Notes under the pieces: generated by a model
The model's input: the letters and a program-made list of their open reading frames with translations, nothing else
Databases searched by the model: none
Told to the model about the DNA's origin: nothing
Made by a program: the position numbers and the translations under genes
Shown: in pieces, positions 4,389 through 6,938 of the stretch
Numbering within the stretch: the stretch's first letter is position 1
How the letters are laid out: every line of letters starts with the position of its first letter
DNA from: Chamaesiphon sp.
GTDB taxonomy: Bacteria; Cyanobacteriota; Cyanobacteriia; Cyanobacteriales; Chamaesiphonaceae
Length of the DNA stretch: 6,938 nucleotides
Reading direction: 5' to 3'
Assembly: GCA_026786125.1 (NCBI GenBank)
Contig: JAJAYU010000402.1
Location: 1-6,938 of the forward strand

Positions 4389-6435
4389 TTTCCACCACTG
4401 ATTCTACTATAGCTACCGCCAGCACTGGAATAGCAATCTCGCCTCTGGTAAGTTGCTCGAATACGGTTTGTTCGTCTACTGAACCCACCACCAAACAACT
4501 GTCTCCCAATTGGAAGGTAGTACCCCCATTCGGATAGTTAATTTGACTACCATTCTCCCGTTGAATGGCGACGATGGTGGCTCCACTCAATGGGCGAATG
4601 CTAGCACTAGCGATCGAATTGCCTAGTAGGGGCGAGGTTAATGATAGCCGATGCCAGCGACGATTCATGCCCAATGTAGCTGCTTGAATGTTCTGAGCGA
4701 TCTCACCGATCGCGCCTTCAGGTCGTAACTTCATGTAATGAGAATTACGAATAGTTTTGACTTGACGTTGAATTTGGATCGTTGGTAAACCAATCTTTAC
4801 TAGCAAATGGGATGCCATTTCCAGGCTGGCTTCAAATTCTGGCTGGACGACTTCACTACCACCGAGTTGATAGAGTAATTCGATATCCTGATATTGATTT
4901 GCTCGTACGACGATATCCAGTTTGGGCGAGATTTCCAGGGCGTGTTTGAGGCACAGACGGGTACTCATTGCGTCAGGCAGGGCGATCACCATTGCTCTAG
5001 CTCGATCGAGTCCGGCTCTGGTCAGGACGGGGATACTGACGGCATTTCCGTAGATATAGGGGATTCCATCGTCGCGCAATTTCTGAATTGCCGCTTCTGA
5101 CTGATCTACAACCACTACCGGAATATTTTGTTCGGCAAGAAGTGTGGCCAAATTCTGTCCAGTGCGTCCATAACCGCAAATCACAATTGGCGGTTCGAGT
5201 GGTACATGTTCCGTGATTTCCTTAGGCGGTTCTCCAGGTTTGAACCAACGATCAAGTGATGGAACTGTCTCAATCCAGTTAAATAAACTAGGAATCAATC
5301 TCAGCACAAATGGTGTCACAACTAGCGTCACGGCTGTTGTCCCCAATAATAGTAAATACACCCGCTTGGATACCAAGCCCAAATTGCGTCCTTCACTAGC
5401 CAGTACGAATGAAAATTCTCCAATCTGCGCTAACCCTAATCCGGCAATCAGTGCCGTCTGGAGTGGGTAGCCGAATAACTTAACTAATGGTGTAATAATC
5501 AGGAATTTTCCGACAAAGACGATCGAGACTAGTCCCAAAATCAGATCGAGATTGTCCCAGAGAAAGAGCGGATCGATTAGCATCCCGATCGCCGCAAAAA
5601 ATAACGCCGCAAACACATCTCTAATCGGCTCTACATAGGCTAAAGTCTGATCGGCGTACTCCACTTCAGAAATCATCAAACCAGCGACGAATGCCCCCAT
5701 TTCGATCGATAGCCCCAATTTTTCCGTGACCAGGGCAATTCCCAGGCACAGGGTCACAATTCCCAGCAGAAACAATTCTCGACTCTCTGTACTCGCCAAG
5801 AGCCGCAACAGCCGAGGCACAATAAAAATCCCTGTCAGGGTGGCTGCGACGGCAAATAAACCGATTTTAATTGCGGCTTGAACTACCGCTAGACCAATTT
5901 CCTCGGCGGGTCGATCGAGTGCAGGTAACACAGCCAACATAAAGCCTAGTGCCAAATCCTGAACGACCAAAATTCCCAGCATCACTTGCCCGTGGGAAGT
6001 TGCTGTCTCATTGGCTTCCATCAGTGATTTCAATACCACTGCTGTCGAAGATAGAGATAGGATTGCTCCCAAAAATACGCCCTGTTGTGGTGTAGTAACC
6101 CAGCCCACACTGACCGAAATGAGCGTAGTAATCAGAATAGTTAGTAGAATCTGGAGTCCACCACCACCCAAACTGATTTTCTGAACTTTCTTGAGTTCAG
6201 AAAATGAGAACTCCACCCCCAAGGCAAACAGCAAAAAAGCTGCGCCAAATTGTGCTAGGGTTTCAACTTGGACTAGCTCCTTGATCAGCCCTAGTCCCGT
6301 CGGACCGACGATGATACCACCGACAATATAACCCAGCAGTGGTGGGAGCCTAGCTAATCCTGCGGCAACTCCACCGACAGCAGCCGCTGCTAGGATGGAT
6401 ACTAAATCTACGATTAGGCGAAAATCTTCTAACAC
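4375..6435 (-). CDS. CPA2 (KefB-type) cation:proton antiporter with TrkA domains
   Basis: A 686-residue inner or thylakoid membrane protein exchanging a monovalent cation (K+ or Na+, not decidable here) for H+. Residues about 1-385 form the multi-span Na/H exchanger domain with YIVGGIIVGPTGLG (36-49), LFALGVEFSF (69-78), SLSSTAVVLK (127-136), VVQD with Asp160, and Lys310 in FVGKF, a conserved CPA2 position. A cytosolic TrkA-N (RCK) domain spans about 416-535, with Rossmann motif G421-x-G-x-x-G426 and acidic Asp444 at the end of the second strand, so NAD(H)- or nucleotide-gated control is likely. A TrkA-C-like domain covers about 583-666. Start GTG 6435-6433 is chosen because MLEDFRLIVDLV matches the family N terminus; the promoter suggests an almost leaderless mRNA. 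The C terminus runs into heptamer repeats. It is divergent from the putative M23 gene. Confidence 0.92.
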   Translation of the reverse strand: MLEDFRLIVDLVSILAAAAVGGVAAGLARLPPLLGYIVGGIIVGPTGLGLIKELVQVETLAQFGAAFLLFALGVEFSFSELKKVQKISLGGGGLQILLTILITTLISVSVGWVTTPQQGVFLGAILSLSSTAVVLKSLMEANETATSHGQVMLGILVVQDLALGFMLAVLPALDRPAEEIGLAVVQAAIKIGLFAVAATLTGIFIVPRLLRLLASTESRELFLLGIVTLCLGIALVTEKLGLSIEMGAFVAGLMISEVEYADQTLAYVEPIRDVFAALFFAAIGMLIDPLFLWDNLDLILGLVSIVFVGKFLIITPLVKLFGYPLQTALIAGLGLAQIGEFSFVLASEGRNLGLVSKRVYLLLLGTTAVTLVVTPFVLRLIPSLFNWIETVPSLDRWFKPGEPPKEITEHVPLEPPIVICGYGRTGQNLATLLAEQNIPVVVVDQSEAAIQKLRDDGIPYIYGNAVSIPVLTRAGLDRARAMVIALPDAMSTRLCLKHALEISPKLDIVVRANQYQDIELLYQLGGSEVVQPEFEASLEMASHLLVKIGLPTIQIQRQVKTIRNSHYMKLRPEGAIGEIAQNIQAATLGMNRRWHRLSLTSPLLGNSIASASIRPLSGATIVAIQRENGSQINYPNGGTTFQLGDSCLVVGSVDEQTVFEQLTRGEIAIPVLAVAIVESVVENDGW

Positions 6436-6447
6436 TAGATTTTTATA

Positions 6448-6476
6448 ATTATGAGAGTTTTAAAAAATTAAGTTAA
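6448..6476 (-). promoter_or_regulatory. Antiporter gene promoter
   Basis: On the minus strand, -35 TTAACT (6476-6471) and -10 CATAAT (6453-6448, five of six matches) have an ideal 17-bp spacer. Initiation near 6441 would leave about 6 nt before GTG 6435, an almost leaderless transcript, consistent with the lack of a ribosome-binding site. The -35 shares a GTTAAC palindrome (6472-6477) with a candidate + strand promoter. Confidence 0.4.
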
Positions 6477-6500
6477 CGTATCTTAACCTACTAGGATACT
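6473..6500 (+). promoter_or_regulatory. Candidate + strand promoter, back-to-back with antiporter promoter
   Basis: -35 TTAACG (6473-6478) and -10 GATACT (6495-6500) with a 16-bp spacer; each hexamer matches four of six consensus bases. A transcript starting near 6507 would run into the terminator hairpin at 6596-6617 before reaching the gene at 6662. Weak on sequence alone. Confidence 0.25.
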
Positions 6501-6582
6501 GAGTTTTTATGGGTCTGTGGGAACAGTAAAGTTGCTAGTTGGTACTTAATAGTTAGGTTGTTGCGTGGATCTTACCCACCCC

Positions 6583-6617
6583 GCCCTGACGGGCACCCCT
6601 CCCTGGAGGGGATTTTT
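6583..6617 (+). terminator. Double hairpin with T5 tract, rho-independent terminator-like
   Basis: The first hairpin is GCCC (6583-6586), TGAC loop, GGGC (6591-6594). The second is CCCCTC (6596-6601), CCTG loop, GAGGGG (6606-6611), followed after one A by TTTTT (6613-6617). On the + strand this has full intrinsic-terminator form. No + strand gene precedes it within 2 kb, so it would end an unannotated small RNA or attenuate the downstream gene. Similar CCCCTCC/GGAGGGG elements may be dispersed repeats in cyanobacteria (recall only). Confidence 0.6.
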
Positions 6618-6661
6618 CATTCAAGTTTTACCCCGAATCCCAATTAATCAAATCCCTGATT

Positions 6662-6938
6662 ATGAAAGCAGCAAAATTAGTTTTATTCCGTAATTGGCAA
6701 TACACCTTACTTGGTGGTATTGTCCTGACGATCGTCCTCTGGTCGGCAGTTAAAGTACCTGGAATGGCTTTAACTGCCAGCTTTACGCCCTCAAATCCCC
6801 GTTTGGGCGAAACTTTGGTGGTCAATATTACGCCATCTCCAGGCCAGACTACTGCCCCAACAATTAAGGTTGGTGGTAAGACTTATCCAGCATTTAATAT
6901 CGGTGCAAATCGTTTTCGGGCAATGATTCCGACTACTC
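6662..6938 (+). CDS. 5' end of a membrane-anchored protein, probably M23-family peptidase
   Basis: Ninety-two complete codons from ATG 6662 run off the window. A short basic N terminus (MKAAKLVLFRNWQ) is followed by a hydrophobic segment at about 15-30 (TLLGGIVLTIVLWSAV), a signal anchor or uncleaved signal peptide. A beta-rich extracytoplasmic stretch follows, with PSNPRLGETLVVNI (43-56), VGGKTYPAFNIGANRFRAMIP (70-90). The P-x-N-P-x-L-G-x-T-L and K-T-Y-P-x-F...N-R-F/Y-R-A pattern resembles the N-terminal domain of cyanobacterial M23 (LytM-type) peptidoglycan peptidases, but the catalytic domain is outside the window, so the product name is provisional. No Shine-Dalgarno is visible. A terminator-like hairpin lies about 45 bp upstream on the same strand. 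Confidence 0.6.
   Translation, partial: MKAAKLVLFRNWQYTLLGGIVLTIVLWSAVKVPGMALTASFTPSNPRLGETLVVNITPSPGQTTAPTIKVGGKTYPAFNIGANRFRAMIPTT

Noticed and set aside
4271..4537. An 88-codon + strand frame over the repeat arrays and antiporter 3' end
   Set aside because: Its sequence is translated tandem repeat followed by antisense of the antiporter gene, with no protein-like character.
4894..5470. Open frames antisense to or overlapping the antiporter gene
   Set aside because: Composition and position fit shadows of a well-supported 686-codon gene.
6628..6825. A 65-codon minus strand frame opposite the putative M23 gene
   Set aside because: The + strand frame has a signal-anchor segment and family-like motifs; the opposite frame has neither.

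Overview
The window looks like chromosomal DNA of a cyanobacterium. The evidence is a 46-residue Psb30/Ycf12 photosystem II subunit, a cyanobacterial-type Hfq, a NuiA-type nuclease inhibitor, one perfect HIP1 octamer (GCGATCGC), many CGATCG/GATCGATC words, and short heptamer and octamer tandem repeats between genes. Genus cannot be resolved by reading alone. The gene content is mostly housekeeping. I found no phage, transposase, CRISPR or defence cluster, and no convincing undescribed multi-gene system.

Layout, left to right. (1) The 3' part of a tRNA-dihydrouridine synthase gene (+) has an in-frame TAA at the very edge of the window. (2) psb30 (-) is convergent with it and has a near-consensus promoter. 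(3) About 450 bp of intergenic DNA holds a hairpin element, heptamer repeats and a candidate promoter. (4) Two + strand genes follow: a YkgJ-type Cys-cluster protein and a half-size UPF0016/GDT1 (Mn/Ca exchanger family) membrane protein. (5) radC (-) overlaps the latter tail-to-tail by 4 bp and is broken by an in-frame TGA at codon 41. (6) A SUI1/YciH protein (-) and a NuiA-like nuclease inhibitor (-) come next. (7) hfq (+) is divergent from nuiA. (8) About 110 bp of tandem repeats separates hfq from a convergent CPA2/KefB-type antiporter with TrkA domains (-). (9) A divergent intergenic region contains back-to-back promoter-like sites and a + strand terminator hairpin. (10) The 5' end of a membrane-anchored protein, probably an M23-family peptidase, runs off the window.

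Functional links are limited. psb30 and the UPF0016/Cys-cluster pair could both relate to photosystem II and manganese supply. hfq, nuiA and yciH form a short run of RNA/translation-related genes. Both ideas are inferences from proximity. The most notable observations are the nonsense-interrupted radC, the possible interruption of dus, the NuiA homologue that keeps its key contact residues with no nuclease beside it, the lone half-transporter, and the + strand terminator between divergent genes.
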